A DNA stretch of 64,000 nt from Siphonodentalium dalli (GCA_032622095.1 CP136063.1:203781934-203845933); one strand, 5' to 3'; counted from the first letter of the stretch, positions 10,224 to 20,721 are shown. Notes: a model not told the origin generated them from the sequence alone. Numbers and translations are program-made.

Positions 10224-10711
10224 CCCCCCAGCAATCCTGATTTTAGTGTGCCTGTCATTTGCAGAATGAGGTCCCCAGAGGGTGAATTTAGTGACCCTAT
10301 CCCGCATAGTGGGCTAGCATCACTAAATTCACCCTCTGGGAACCTCATTCAGTATGGCCTCATCTGCTATGGGAGACATAGTCTCAGATTGAAGTTCCCA
10401 AATGGTGAATATTGTGATGTACACCCATTGGGAACCTCGATTATGCAATGTGTCGTCTGCCAATTTGGGGATATAGAGAAACAAAACTAAAAAAGAAATA
10501 GAATATGTGAAGAAGTTTCTATAGAAATTTGATAACAAAGAAACTTTCCAGAGAAGATGAGGCCTTTATTTTTAAGTAGAAGCAGAATGAGGTCCCCAGA
10601 GGGTGAATTTAGTGATGATAGCCCGCTATGCGGGATAGCGTCACTAAATTCACCCTATGGGGACTTCATTCTGCAAATAACAGGCACACTAAACTCAGAC
10701 TTGCCCCCCAG
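10224..10711. mobile_element. Family B hAT-type element, long form, with duplication
   Basis: The element is 10232..10703: CAATCCTGATTTTAGTGTG start, ACTAAACTCAGACTTG end, two hairpins plus spacer. The 8-bp duplication CCCCCCAG lies on both sides (10224..10231, 10704..10711), so it inserted at the edge of a C tract belonging to an older element. Confidence 0.92.
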
Positions 10712-10972
10712 GTCAAAATTTTCAACAGTTAGAAATTTCATACCAGTCACGACATTAGTTGGAAATTTTAAACCAACAATGTGTTGAAATTGGTCTCGGG
10801 GTTTTCTACTTTTGTTCAAAATTTTGCACTGATATGGCAATTAATTGGAAATTTTCCAACCTTAGGACAGGGTGTCAGGTTGGAAATTTCCAACAATTGG
10901 AAAGCTTGAGGTTTGTCAAGATGCTAGGAGTTTGCAATTTTCATGTCCGAGACCCTCTAGCCACATCCCTGT
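10704..10972. mobile_element. Fragment of the CAGGGATGTGGC hAT family
   Basis: It contains TTGGAAATTTTCCAACCTTA and TTGGAAATTTCCAACAATTG and ends CTCTAGCCACATCCCTG, as in the complete copy at 42666..43889. The left end is not recognised. Confidence 0.75.
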
Positions 10973-11425
10973 AAACTAATTTCACACAGTGACTATTATT
11001 GGCGCAATCGTTAATCATAACCAGTTGGAGACGCTCTGGCCACATCCATGTAAACTACATGTACAGTAATGCTCTAAATAATCGACTCCTTAACCACAGT
11101 GGAATTATGGGTAACTTTTCAGGATTTATTCGGAAATATGGCTTGTTGCCATTCATCGGAAAGCTCTCACTGAGAGCTTTCCGGTGAATGGCAACAAGCC
11201 ATATAATAAAAAAAGCCCATATTTCCGACTAAATCCTGAAAAGTTACCCATAATTCTGCTGTGGTTAAGGAGTCGATTACTTAGGGCATTACTGTAATTC
11301 ACTCAGTGACTATTATTGGCGCAATCGTTAATCATAACCCACTGGAGACCCTCTGGCCACATCCTTGTAAACTAAATGTAATTTCACGCAGTGACTATTA
11401 TTGGTGTAATCATTAATCATAACCA
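10965..11425. repeat. Tandem repeat around a family A insertion
   Basis: Three copies of a unit with TCACNCAGTGACTATTATTGG, CAATCGTTAATCATAACC and CTCTGGCCACATCC. The MITE at 11062..11296 separates the first from the second. Confidence 0.8.
11062..11296. mobile_element. Family A MITE, full length with a small insertion
   Basis: TA-flanked, tip GCTCTC-ACTG-AGAGC. The right arm has an extra ATAATAAAAAAAGCC block followed by a repeat of CATAT. Confidence 0.9.
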
Positions 11426-11499
11426 TAATGTTTATGGGCAAATGTGTCCTGAAATAGCTGTACTGCCCTAAGTACATGTAATTGGGGTTATTATGTGTT

Positions 11500-11543
11500 T
11501 ACAGTAATGCTCTAATTAATCGATTAATTAGGGCATTACTGTA
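11500..11543. mobile_element. Minimal family A element (44 bp)
   Basis: Only the termini remain: TA/CAGTAATGCTCTAATTAATC fused directly to GATTAATTAGGGCATTACTG/TA, a complete palindrome. Confidence 0.88.
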
Positions 11544-12430
11544 TATGCACTACAGATAATGGTCCCATGACTGCTGTTTAGCTGTGATTGTGATTAAATG
11601 GGGTAAAGTTACCTTGGTTATAATTCCTTGACTGCAGATTGTACACTGCAGCAACTGCTAACAGACAGCAAATTTCATTTCTATGACATACCATGTACAT
11701 GTAGGTGCTGGTGCTAAGATATCCAGGCCAGGACATTCCCCCCCCCCCCCCCCCCCCCACCTTAAACTCTGACTTAAACAACTTTTTTTATGAAGAACAA
11801 TAAAACCATAAGAGTATTTTTTGTCATGTAGGTGCTGGGTGGGGGGGGGTGGAATTATCCAGGCCTGGACACTTGAAAAAACATTTAAATAAATCAAAGA
11901 AATTTAAATCTCAAAAAACTAAATTTTGTCACTCAGTTTGTCACTTGGAAAATAATATTACGGTAAATAAAAGCTAAAAATTTGAATCTCAACAAAAAAA
12001 AATTCGGATCATTTCAGGGTCAAACAATATCAAATGAGTGAAATTTATTTTTAGTCATACATAGGGGGAAGATATCCAGGGTGATGGGGAGATATCCTGA
12101 CACTATATATTGTAAGATTTTAATTTCATACTGTGCAGATGACGATTATCTGCGTTTTAACGACAAAATCTCTGGTTGTCTTGTGGTTTAACTGAGGAGC
12201 CACCCTGATTGGTTTTATTCAATGCAATAAGTCCACAATTTGTCTATAAAGACGCATGTGAAGAACAACTTAATGCTGCATGTAACACCATGTAACACCA
12301 AGTTATCTCTCAATATAACTGCATGTCACAGCAAGGATTTGAAAGTTTTTGGTAAGACTTGGAGGCACGGTGCCCTCATTGTAATGAATGGACACTGGAC
12401 ATATGACCGCCAATTCTCCTTGCAGTAGTT
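11544..12430. other. Low-complexity and duplicated noncoding DNA
   Basis: CATGTAGGTGCTGG occurs twice (about 11696 and 11825), next to poly-C and poly-G tracts. GATATCC motifs recur around 12070-12095. No gene was seen. Confidence 0.55.
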
Positions 12431-12709
12431 TACAGTAATGCTCTAATTAATCGACCTCTTAACCAAAGCAGAATTATGGGTAACTTTTCAGGATTTAGTC
12501 GGAAATATGGCTTGTTGCCATTCATCGGAAAGCTCTCCCCGAGAGCTTTCCGATGAAAGGCAACAAGCCATATTTGTTGCCATTCATCGGAAAGCTCTCG
12601 GGGAGAGCTTTCCGATGAATGGCAACAAGCCATATTTCCGACTAAATCCTGAAAAGTTACCCATAATTCTGCTTCGGTTAAGAGGTCGATTAATTAGAGC
12701 ATTACTGTA
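12431..12709. mobile_element. Family A MITE with two nested hairpin tips
   Basis: TA-flanked. The centre has been duplicated: the first tip is GCTCTC-CCCG-AGAGC, then GCCATATTTG, then a second tip GCTCTC-GGGG-AGAGC. Both strands carry 67-residue mirror ORFs that are not genes. Confidence 0.9.
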
Positions 12710-12762
12710 GTTTAGTGCCATTATCCACTCTTGTGGACTGCTCACTCTGCCCCTTTGGTCCC

Positions 12763-12826
12763 AAATTATGGGAAATTTCAAGGATATAGTCAGAAATATG
12801 GCTTGCTGCCATTCATCGGAAAGCTA
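12763..12826. mobile_element. Degenerate family A arm
   Basis: CAAATTATGGGAAATTTCAAGG through GCCATTCATCGGAAAGC, a single decayed arm. Confidence 0.6.
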
Positions 12827-12910
12827 AGTCACAATGGAGAGGACCACCACATTGAATTTGCACACTGTTTTCATAAGTCTTGTACATGTATTTTATAACA
12901 GTTTCAGTTC

Positions 12911-13298
12911 TTAACCCTTTCATGACGGGAGCTACGCTGCTGCAGCATTAAAGATCACATGCCAGTGCATTCTCTTTAATATGCGAGTCTCCCCTATGGA
13001 GCCTCACCTCGAATATATAAGAGAATGCACTGGCTTACAAGGTCAAGGTAAATATTTTAGGCCAAAACATTCTCTTAGTTATATATATGTAAGGCTCCCT
13101 ATGGGAAACTCGCATATATAAGAGAATGTAAGGGCACAGGGTTTTCGCAAAAATTCAGGAAGCTCCAGTCATGGTTAAGAACCCTCATAATTCTAACCAT
13201 GTGAATCGGTTAAAATCATACTATGCTGATGAAAGAGAGATATAATGGCTACCCCCAGTTATGATTTGAGATCTACCGGTAAGTCATGGAAGGGTTAA
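12911..13298 (+). mobile_element. Family C piggyBac-like MITE, full length
   Basis: TTAACCCTTTCATGACGGGA start and GTCATGGAAGGGTTAA end, with TTAA at both edges and two internal hairpins (GCATTCTCTTNATATGCGAG type). A 110-bp insertion near the right end is bordered by repeats of TCATGG. The CCC termini and TTAA suggest piggyBac, by inference. Confidence 0.85.
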
Positions 13299-13390
13299 TC
13301 GTTTCCGAAGATGAATGTATATTATAGATCATCATGTGTTAAGAGGGCCTGTGACTGTTTTTACAACGTTGTCACTTCAGAGTTGTTAGT

Positions 13391-13628
13391 CAAGACTTGA
13401 AATAAATGTAGGGTGTCTGTCATTTGCAGAATGAGGTCCCCAGAGTGTGAATTTAGTGATGCTAGCAAAATTCACCCTCTGGGGACCTCATTCTGCTTAC
13501 ACCTCAGCAGAATGAGGTTCCCAGAGGGTGAATTTGGTGATGCTAGCCCGCTATGCGAGGTAGCATCACTAAATTCACCCTCTGGGGACCTCATTCTGCA
13601 AATGACAGACACCCTATTTCAAGGCTTG
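13391..13628. mobile_element. Family B hAT-type element, two-hairpin short form
   Basis: CAAGACTTGAAAT start and ATTTCAAGGCTTG end. The hairpins are joined by CTTACACCTCAG without the long spacer. No clear duplication. Confidence 0.85.
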
Positions 13629-13868
13629 AACAGAATTGTGCTTTCACACCTGGAATATATCAATTGTTACAAGTATTTCAACATCCACATAGCATGTCCC
13701 AAGTATCTATAAGTATTGATTGTGTCTAATCCGACACATCAGTGTAACTTCATGTAACCATTTATTTATCTCTTCACCTGCCAATAAGATTGGTTGCCTG
13801 CATGTAAATAAATATAATGTAAATGTATCATATAATTGTCTATATGCATCCCAACCTTCCATAACTGA

Positions 13869-14267
13869 TTAACCCTTTACCCAACAAACCGGCCAAAAAC
13901 GGCCAAATAAAGCTGCAACAGCCAAAATTATCTTTGGTCTGTCTCAATAAAACCATACAAATATGGATATCATTGGAACCGGCTCATTGACCACATTGTG
14001 ATGGTTACAGTTATGCCCTGTGCCAATGCATTCTCTTATATATGCGAGTCGACCATAGGTCGCCTCGCATATATAAGAGAATGCATTGGCCTAAAAAAAT
14101 CTTTTTTTAACACTTTTTATCATTTTTTCTTACATTCTTTAACAATTTTATAATTTTTAATGTGTTAAGCCAATGCATTCTCTTATATATGCGAGGCGAC
14201 CTATGGTCGACTCGCATATATAAGAGAATGCATTGGCACAGGGCCGTTCTGTTGGGTAAAGGGTTAA
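13869..14267. mobile_element. Family C2 piggyBac-like MITE, full length
   Basis: An 18-bp perfect inverted terminus TTAACCCTTTACCCAACA with TTAA at both ends. Inside are two GCCAATGCATTCTCTTATAT hairpins with a GTCGACCATAGGTC tip. Confidence 0.92.
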
Positions 14268-14568
14268 CATTGCCACCTTACTAGTATGTTCCAAATGGTG
14301 TTGTAGTCATATAAACATCACAGTGAGAAAGCCTGTACTTGTGGATTTGCTTTTCTTCCCGATTTATGCTCTGACTTTCTTCCGATTTTCCAATATTTTA
14401 GACTGCGGTAACTTTCTACAAATGATGTTTTCACACACTAAATAATCTGCTAGCAAAGCTTCTTTTTCCAATACCCCCATTAATTGCTAAAGGTATTATA
14501 TCCAATAAAAGTGGGCTTTTGAAAAAATGTTGCAAAGATAGTCCCTATTCAGTTGGCAAATTGATTCA

Positions 14569-14735
14569 TTTATAAGCAAGCCTTGAAATAGTGTGTCTGT
14601 CATTTGCAGAATGAGGTCCCCAGAGGGTGAATTTAGTGATGCTACCCTGCATAGCGGGCTAACATCACCAAATTCACCCCCTGGGAACCTCATTCTGCAA
14701 ATGACAGACACGCTATTTCAAGGCTTGTTCATAAG
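14569..14735. mobile_element. Family B hAT-type element, 151-bp single-hairpin form
   Basis: The element is 14577..14727, CAAGCCTTGAAATAGTGTG to CGCTATTTCAAGGCTTG. The flanks TTTATAAG and TTCATAAG agree at 7 of 8 bases. Confidence 0.92.
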
Positions 14736-14811
14736 GAGGATAAAATGTAACATTGGGAAGCCCCTTTAATTTCACACTGCACAATTTGAGTACATTTTAG
14801 TACAGGTATGG

Positions 14812-15076
14812 GAACCAGGCAAGCCTTGAAATAGTGTGTCATTTGCAGAATGAGGTCCCCAGAGGGTGAATTTAGTGATGCTACCCCGCATAGCGGGCTA
14901 GCATCACAAAATTCACCTTCTGGAACCTCATTCTGCTCAGGTGTAAGCAGAATGAGGTCCCCAGAGGGTGAATTTGGTGATGCTAGCCCGCTATGCGGGG
15001 TAACATCACTAAATTCACCCTCTGGGGACATCATTCTGCAAATGACAGGCACACTATTTCAAGGCTTGGAACCAAG
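14812..15076. mobile_element. Family B hAT-type element, two-hairpin short form
   Basis: The element is 14820..15068. The flanks GAACCAGG and GAACCAAG agree at 7 of 8 bases. The two hairpins are joined by TGCTCAGGTGTAAGC. Confidence 0.9.
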
Positions 15077-15345
15077 CCAGGGTTTAGTGTGCCTGTCATT
15101 TGCAGAATGATGTCCCCAGAGGGTAAATTTAGTGACACATCTCGCATAACGGGCTAGCATCACTAAATTCACCCTCTGGGGACCTTATTCTACTCAGGCT
15201 TCATCTTCTCTGTAAAATTTCTTTATTATTTATTATTATTTTATATAGAAACTTCTTCACATAGATTGTATTAGATTCTATTTCTTTTTTAGTTTAGTTT
15301 CTCTATATCTGGCTAAATGCCCAAATTGGCAGATGACACATTAAT
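15073..15345. mobile_element. Family B element, truncated on the right
   Basis: CAAGCCAGGGTTTAGTGTGC start, left hairpin and spacer (CTTCTCTGTAAAATTTCTTT, GCAGATGACACATTA). The right hairpin is missing where a family A element follows. It matches the left two thirds of 58498..58940. Confidence 0.82.
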
Positions 15346-15356
15346 ATATAAGAGAA

Positions 15357-15608
15357 TACAGTAATGCCCTAAGTAATCGACTCTTTAACTACAGCAGAAT
15401 TATGGGTAACTTTTCAGGATTTAGTTGGAAATATGGCTTGTTGCCATTCACCGGAAAGCTCTCCACGAGAGCTTTCCGATGAATGGCATCAGGAAAGCTC
15501 TCCCCGAGAGCTTTCTGATGAATGGCAACAAGCCATATTTCCGACTAAATCCTGAAAAGTTACCCATAATTCTGCTGTAGTTAAAGAGTCGATTACTTAG
15601 GGCCTGTA
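15357..15608. mobile_element. Family A MITE with two hairpin tips
   Basis: Starts TA/CAGTAATGCCC. The first tip is GCTCTC-CACG-AGAGC and the second GCTCTC-CCCG-AGAGC. The right end reads GGGCCTGTA, missing ATTA of the usual terminus. Confidence 0.87.
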
Positions 15609-15609
15609 C

Positions 15610-15736
15610 ATTGGCCTAACAATATTAACCTTGAACTTGTGTAAGCCAGTCCATTCTCTTATATATGTGAGGCTCCCTATGGTAGACTCACATATATAAG
15701 AGAATGCACTGACAAAGTACCAGTCATAAAAGGGTT
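15610..15736 (+). mobile_element. Family C MITE, diverged
   Basis: GTAAGCCAGTCCATTCTCTT hairpin and right end GTCATAAAAGGGTTAA. Confidence 0.78.
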
Positions 15737-15739
15737 AAA

Positions 15740-16609
15740 AGAGTGTTGGTAGGGAAACCCCAACCATGATTGTTTATTTCTTTCAACTTTGGCCATATCT
15801 AAATCATCACTGAGGACTAGCACAGGCAATTCTCGACATGGTACAGTAGCTACCCAGTACCTACCCTATCTTACAGAGAGTTATTTATTTAGAGGTCTAG
15901 AGTAACTTCTCAGATGTAGAACCTTCTAATTTGCACGAAATGTCAACATGTTAACTGCGATACCCCGCATTGTGCCGCAAGTTCTTGACATGACTTTGTG
16001 AAAAATTCCAATGTCAAATTACATACAAAGAACCCTAGTTACTTCCCAGTAAAGGTTATGTACAGTGAAGTAGTTATTTCCCCATAGGCCTCAGTGTTAA
16101 CATATAATGATGGCCTGCAGCCCTGGGTATCCACGAATTGTGATAAATGAGTATATGATCACCAAGATCGGCGCAAAGTTTCTGCATGAAAAAAATCATA
16201 TTGTAGGGCATGGAATGTACCATTAAATTTTTGGTTTTATAATCTAGTCAGAATTGCATGAAAAAAATATTGCAATTTTTTACCTCACACCTAAAAAGTT
16301 TGAACTAGGAACCACATGCTTTACAATTTCTCAATGTTTTGTTTGGCATCTGAAATTTCAAGAGGAGTGATTGCATGTATTTTATATGTTTAAATATCAA
16401 AACTACTATTAACCAATCAGAGCCTAGAATTTTTTTAATTCTCTCCTTAATCTTGGGCTTCTTGACCCAAAATCCATTGGAGGGCGCTACCAATCGAATT
16501 AATTCACTGTAACCTACAGGGCATGAAATTTGGGAAAACAGAAAAGTTATAGTAGCATATCAACAGGTTATGTTGATAGGGGAGGTTTGTCTCACATGAC
16601 GTGCAGGGT
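15740..16609. other. DEGS1 intron 1, no recognised feature
   Basis: Mostly AT-rich sequence with no clear repeat or exon. Confidence 0.5.
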
Positions 16610-16712
16610 TGTTGATTTAAAAAACAAAATTCAAATAAATAAAAAAAACTATTTATTTAATTTAAATAAGATATTTTTTATTTAAATCAATATTTTTTCT
16701 AATTAAATCAGC
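16610..16712. repeat. ATTTAAAT-rich low-complexity inverted repeat
   Basis: GTTGATTTAAAA on the left and AATTAAATCAGCG on the right enclose ATTTAAATAA runs. Confidence 0.6.
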
Positions 16713-16728
16713 GAACCCAGCTCACACG

Positions 16729-17150
16729 TCCCCGCCTCCCCCACCCCCCAACTTTGGTTTTCAACAATTTCAATACGGTAGGTTTAAATTGTTCTCGTAG
16801 TTGATTTTCTAACAATTTATCAGTGAGGAATTTGTTGTTTTTAGACCAACATTTGCATATAATCCTGCATTTCGTCAAAATATTTAACTGAAATTTGGAA
16901 AAAAATTAACTGAAATTTGGAAATTTTCCAACCTCAAGGAGGTGTTAGGTTGGAAATTTCCAACACTTGGGAAGCTTGATGCCAGTCTACATGCAGATGA
17001 TAAATAAGGATATTACAATTTTCATGTTCATATTTCAACATCTTCTCGCACCAGGCTCAGGCAATATGGTCGCCCGGAGTGAGATGCTAGCACTATAGAG
17101 GTTTGAATTTAGCAATTTTCATGTTCAGATCTCAGAATGTTCTCACTGGG
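16729..17150. mobile_element. Decayed copy of the CAGGGATGTGGC hAT family
   Basis: GGAAATTTTCCAACCTCAAG and GGTTGGAAATTTCCAACACT plus the following ATTTTCATGTTCAGATCTC blocks match 42720..43440. Neither terminus was seen. Confidence 0.65.
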
Positions 17151-17617
17151 TCGATCCATGCGTGGGTGAATTCTGTTCCTCTCCTGATTCCCCTCCCTGA
17201 CTAGTGGCCACAAGACTACTGATCATTGCAGAATAGGCTCCCATCCAAGCCAGTCTGTGTGGGGGGAACATCGAGGCCCAAGAGGGGGGGGCCCGGGTCC
17301 CCCTGCACCCCAGAAGCTGTTGCCTAATCATTGAATCAATATGATTATAAAATTTGGAGAAAATTCCCAAGATCACTATTATTTGGCATTGAAACAAAGA
17401 TTTAAATTCATATTAATAATGAAAACAAGAACAAATCAATCTATGTTTACATGTATTTTTATATTATTCCACATGAACCCATTTTGAAGATTCCCTTCAA
17501 ATTGTATGGGTCTGCCTCGACCTAGCACCTTTAATGTAGAGTCTGCACTATAAAATAGTTCTGAGTCAAGTACATGCCAGGCATGGAATTACAAAAGATG
17601 ATGCTGTCATTACCCGT
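17151..17617. other. No recognised feature
   Basis: An 84-residue minus frame at 17143..17397 has low-complexity Pro/Ser composition and is not called. Confidence 0.5.
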
Positions 17618-17683
17618 TAAGGCGACACCAATATTTAAGTCTGGTTTACGAACACCGCCGACAACTTTTGTTCCATTCTATGA

Positions 17684-17756
17684 AGAAATTTTTTTTTTTT
17701 TTTTTTTTTTAATTAAATTTTTTATTTTTATTTTTTTATTTTTTTTTTATTATTAG
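17684..17756. repeat. Poly-T / T-rich tract
   Basis: A run of T of over 20 bases followed by TTTATT repeats. Confidence 0.9.
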
Positions 17757-17983
17757 TGTACTAGTATTAAGCATGGGGAATAATAGTTCAACGTTACTCA
17801 GCTAAAAGGTAAGGTTTTTAAATTATATTCGCATATGCCTGGCTAGACAATTTGTGGATTGGAGCAGTATGCACTAATTTCCTATTAATACATGTCTCTA
17901 TTTTTATTTATTTTATGACAAAATGTCTGTTTATATTAAATTTGAATATTAAAAACACATTTCAAATTCATATTTTATATATA

Positions 17984-18581
17984 ACTAGAAGGTGACCCGA
18001 CTTCGTCCGGGCTTTGACCTTGAATTGTCCATTTTGAAGGTCAAGGTCAAGTGGGGTCACGATTTGACCAGTCCAAAAACACTGCCCGGACAAAAGTACC
18101 CGACAAACGTGCCCGTCGAAATCCATCCGGTTTTACCCGATTTGACCTTGAATTGATCATTTTGAAGGTCAAGGTCTGGTCGGAGTCACGATTGGACCCG
18201 TCCAAAACAATCAGTGGACAAAAGTAACCCCACGTATCAAATTTCGTCGAAATCCCATCAAAATTGGCGATTTGACCTTGAAGTTACCCGATTTCAAGGT
18301 CAAGGTCACGTCGCACGGGCAAATGAATATGCTTATGAGACTCGCCATAAGAAAGTACCCCCACATACCAAGTTTCATCGAAATCCCGTGATATTCGGGC
18401 GTTTGACCTTGAAATGACCCGATTTCAAGGTCAAGGTGAAGTCGCACGGACAAATTAATATGCCTATGTTCGTCCCCGGCCGAAAATACCCCCACATACC
18501 AAGTATCGAAATCGGGTGGGCCGTTTTCGAGTTCATCGCGAACACACAGACAGACAGACAGATCTTCCAAAATATATAATA
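17984..18581 (+). repeat. Repeat D copy 1: GGTGACCCGACTTCGTCCGGGC type
   Basis: It starts ACTAGAAGGTGACCCGACTT and ends in ACAGACAGACAGATCTTCC then AAAATATATAATAGACT. Inside, hairpins of the form TTTGACCTTGAA/TTCAAGGTCA recur at about 18010-18060, 18140-18175, 18270-18305 and 18403-18440. Noncoding; origin unclear. Confidence 0.75.
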
Positions 18582-19190
18582 GACTAGCAGGTTAGCCCGC
18601 CACTGGCGGCATTCGTCCCATGGCTTTGTTCGAAAAAGCAATTGCAACAGGTTCCGAGACACTTGTGCTGCATTTGCAGCAAATTTCGGCAATAGTCAGA
18701 AACATGACAATTTTAATTGAATTTTTTGTTTTTCAATGAGTTAATTATTTTGTTTTTCAATGAGTTAATTGTGCTTTTTTAATTTTTTAATTGAATTTTT
18801 TGTTTTTAAATTTTACCCGATTGTTTTTGGTTTTTCAAGGAGTTAATTGTGCCTTTTTAATTTTGTTTTTCAATTTTACACGATTTGTTTTTGTTTTTCA
18901 ATGAACCCGTCCATGACACTTCGCGTATTTAGCAAGTTTGAGCTCAATCGGTTCGAGTCTATAAAGGACACACACATATATATGACACTTCCCGTAGGTA
19001 GCAAGTTTGAGCTCAATCGGCATTGCCTGGAATTTCCCAGTAAATATTTAGCAAGTTTGAGCTCAATCGGTTCGAGTCTATAAAGGACACGTATATATTT
19101 GCCGACATTGCCGTGGGGATGCCCGTTCCTACACGCGTTTTCGATTCTATGAAGTACCCACATATATACACACATATTAATAGTAGATTG
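18582..19190 (+). repeat. Repeat D copy 2
   Basis: GACTAGCAGGTTAGCCCGCC start and a CACATATATACACACATA tail. It contains three copies of AGCAAGTTTGAGCTCAATCG, two followed by GTTCGAGTCTATAAAGGACA. Confidence 0.7.
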
Positions 19191-19194
19191 GCAG

Positions 19195-19345
19195 ATTCCA
19201 GTAGCTTTATAACGGTATATCTGGGGAGAAATCTGATGCTATATTCGTGATTATCTGGGATGATTTCGGTATATACCGAAGGTATATACTGTAAAAACAA
19301 AGCGCGCCATCCGTGCTCGCAGGGAATAAATTTCGAGCGATAACG
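19195..19345 (+). repeat. Dispersed repeat J, copy 2
   Basis: ATTCCAGTAGCTTTATAACG onward, matching 6411..6560 including TATATCTGGGGAGAAATCTG. Confidence 0.85.
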
Positions 19346-19540
19346 TTTGCGTTCCCGTATAACTATGCAGATGGTAATAACGTTGAATGGGAAACAGACG
19401 CTCTTTATAGAGATGCGTCAAAAACAAACGCTCATTAAATAATCACTTGATTAACCCACGCCGTGCCTTTGCGGTGATTTGAGATTGGAGAACGGGTGCT
19501 CTGAGCTTCTCTAAACCGCGACCACGGTCGTGTCGGTGGG

Positions 19541-19661
19541 ATTTGACACTTACATAGGAAGTTTGAGCTCAATATGTACACGCGTTTTGGATTCTATGAA
19601 GTACCCACACACACACACACACACACATATATACGAAGTCTCAAAATATATAGTATAGATA
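19541..19661 (+). repeat. Repeat D tail fragment with AC microsatellite
   Basis: AAGTTTGAGCTCAATATGTA, GATTCTATGAAGTACCC and an (AC)n run, ending TCTCAAAATATATAGTATAG. Confidence 0.7.
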
Positions 19662-20302
19662 GACTAGCCGATGAGCCCGACGTTGTCCGGGCTATTCAAA
19701 AACCAAATTTCAAGTCGATAGCTCCACCCGTTTCCGAGATCTGGTCTGCGCATGCGCGAAGCTGGCGTCGCACGGGCTCGGCGACCCGATAAAATTCGTA
19801 TCCGGGGCAAGATACATTCACATACCAAATTTCAAGTCGATAGCTCCACCCGTTTCCGAGATCTCGTCTGCGCATGCGCGAAGCTGGCGTCGCACAGGCT
19901 CGGCGACCCGATAAAATTCGTATCCGGGGCAAGATACATGTACATTCACATAGCAAATTTCAAGTCGATAGCTCCACCCGTTTCCGAGATCTCGTCTGCG
20001 CATGCGTGAAGCTGGCGTCGCACGGGCTCGGCGACCCGATAAAAATCGTATCCGGGCCAAGATACATTCACATAGCAAATTTCAAGTCGATAGCTCCACC
20101 CGTTTCCGAGATCTCGTCTGCGCATGCGCGAAGCGGGCGCCGCACGGGCCCGCCAATACGACAACGTCCACCGTCTGGACAAACTACATACACGTACCAA
20201 GTTTCGTCCCGATCGGTCGAGAATCGTAGATTTGTATTAATGACATACATGTATACAAACATACATACAAACAGAGGTCTTCAAAATATATATGAGACTA
20301 TT
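19662..20302 (+). repeat. Repeat D copy 3 containing a 122-bp tandem array
   Basis: GATAGACTAGCCGATGAGCC start and an AGGTCTTCAAAATATATATG end. AAATTTCAAGTCGATAGCTC recurs at 19705, 19827, 19955 and 20077 (steps 122, 128, 122). Each unit carries CTGCGCATGCGCGAAGC or a one-base variant. Overlapping ORFs on both strands reflect the period and are not genes. Confidence 0.88.
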
Positions 20303-20721
20303 GTGAAACTCCACAATTTAACCAATATACTGTTGTGTCAAATTTTTTTTAATTTTTTTTTTTCCCCCTCCTGCATCTACTTTTTTTTCCCCACATGTTC
20401 GTAAACCAGACTTAAAAATTGGTGTCGCCTAACTATTCTTTACAATTTTTCTAATGCACTAAACCAGACAGAAAATTTAACTATTTTTAGAACATGAGGA
20501 TGGTTGGACAGTGATTCATTAGTGGCTTTCAATTGATAATCTCTCTTGGGACTACTTTAACCCTTTGTAACTGTATAATGAATACCTAGCAGTATAAGTA
20601 TATGTAGTTCCCTTAAGAAATTTTCAGATAATAAGTTCAACAAACGACCATAGGTCATCTGCCTTTGTCACCTGAATACATCTCCAAATGAATAATCTAT
20701 ACACATGCACATACATGTACT

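Larger units (their letters stand above)
17618..20432. mobile_element. 2.8 kb composite element with 34-bp inverted ends
   Basis: TAA/GGCGACACCAATATTTAAGT (17618) continues CTGGTTTACGAACA. It is inverted at the right end, where ACTTAAAAATTGGTGTCGCC is followed by TAA (20430..20432). TAA lies on both sides, as for Harbinger-type 3-bp duplications (inference). The interior is other repeats (17984..20300), not a transposase. Confidence 0.65.

Noticed and set aside
12430-12710. Two 67-residue ORFs of nearly identical sequence on opposite strands
   Set aside because: They are the two readings of one palindromic family A MITE and have no coding meaning. The same holds for 2071..2277 and 2076..2270.
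18940-19090. tRNA B-box-like GGTTCGAGTCT repeated in repeat D
   Set aside because: No cloverleaf or correctly spaced A box; it repeats as part of a longer direct repeat.
19696-20404. Overlapping ORFs of 75-176 residues on both strands
   Set aside because: Products of the 122-bp tandem array, open on both strands at once.
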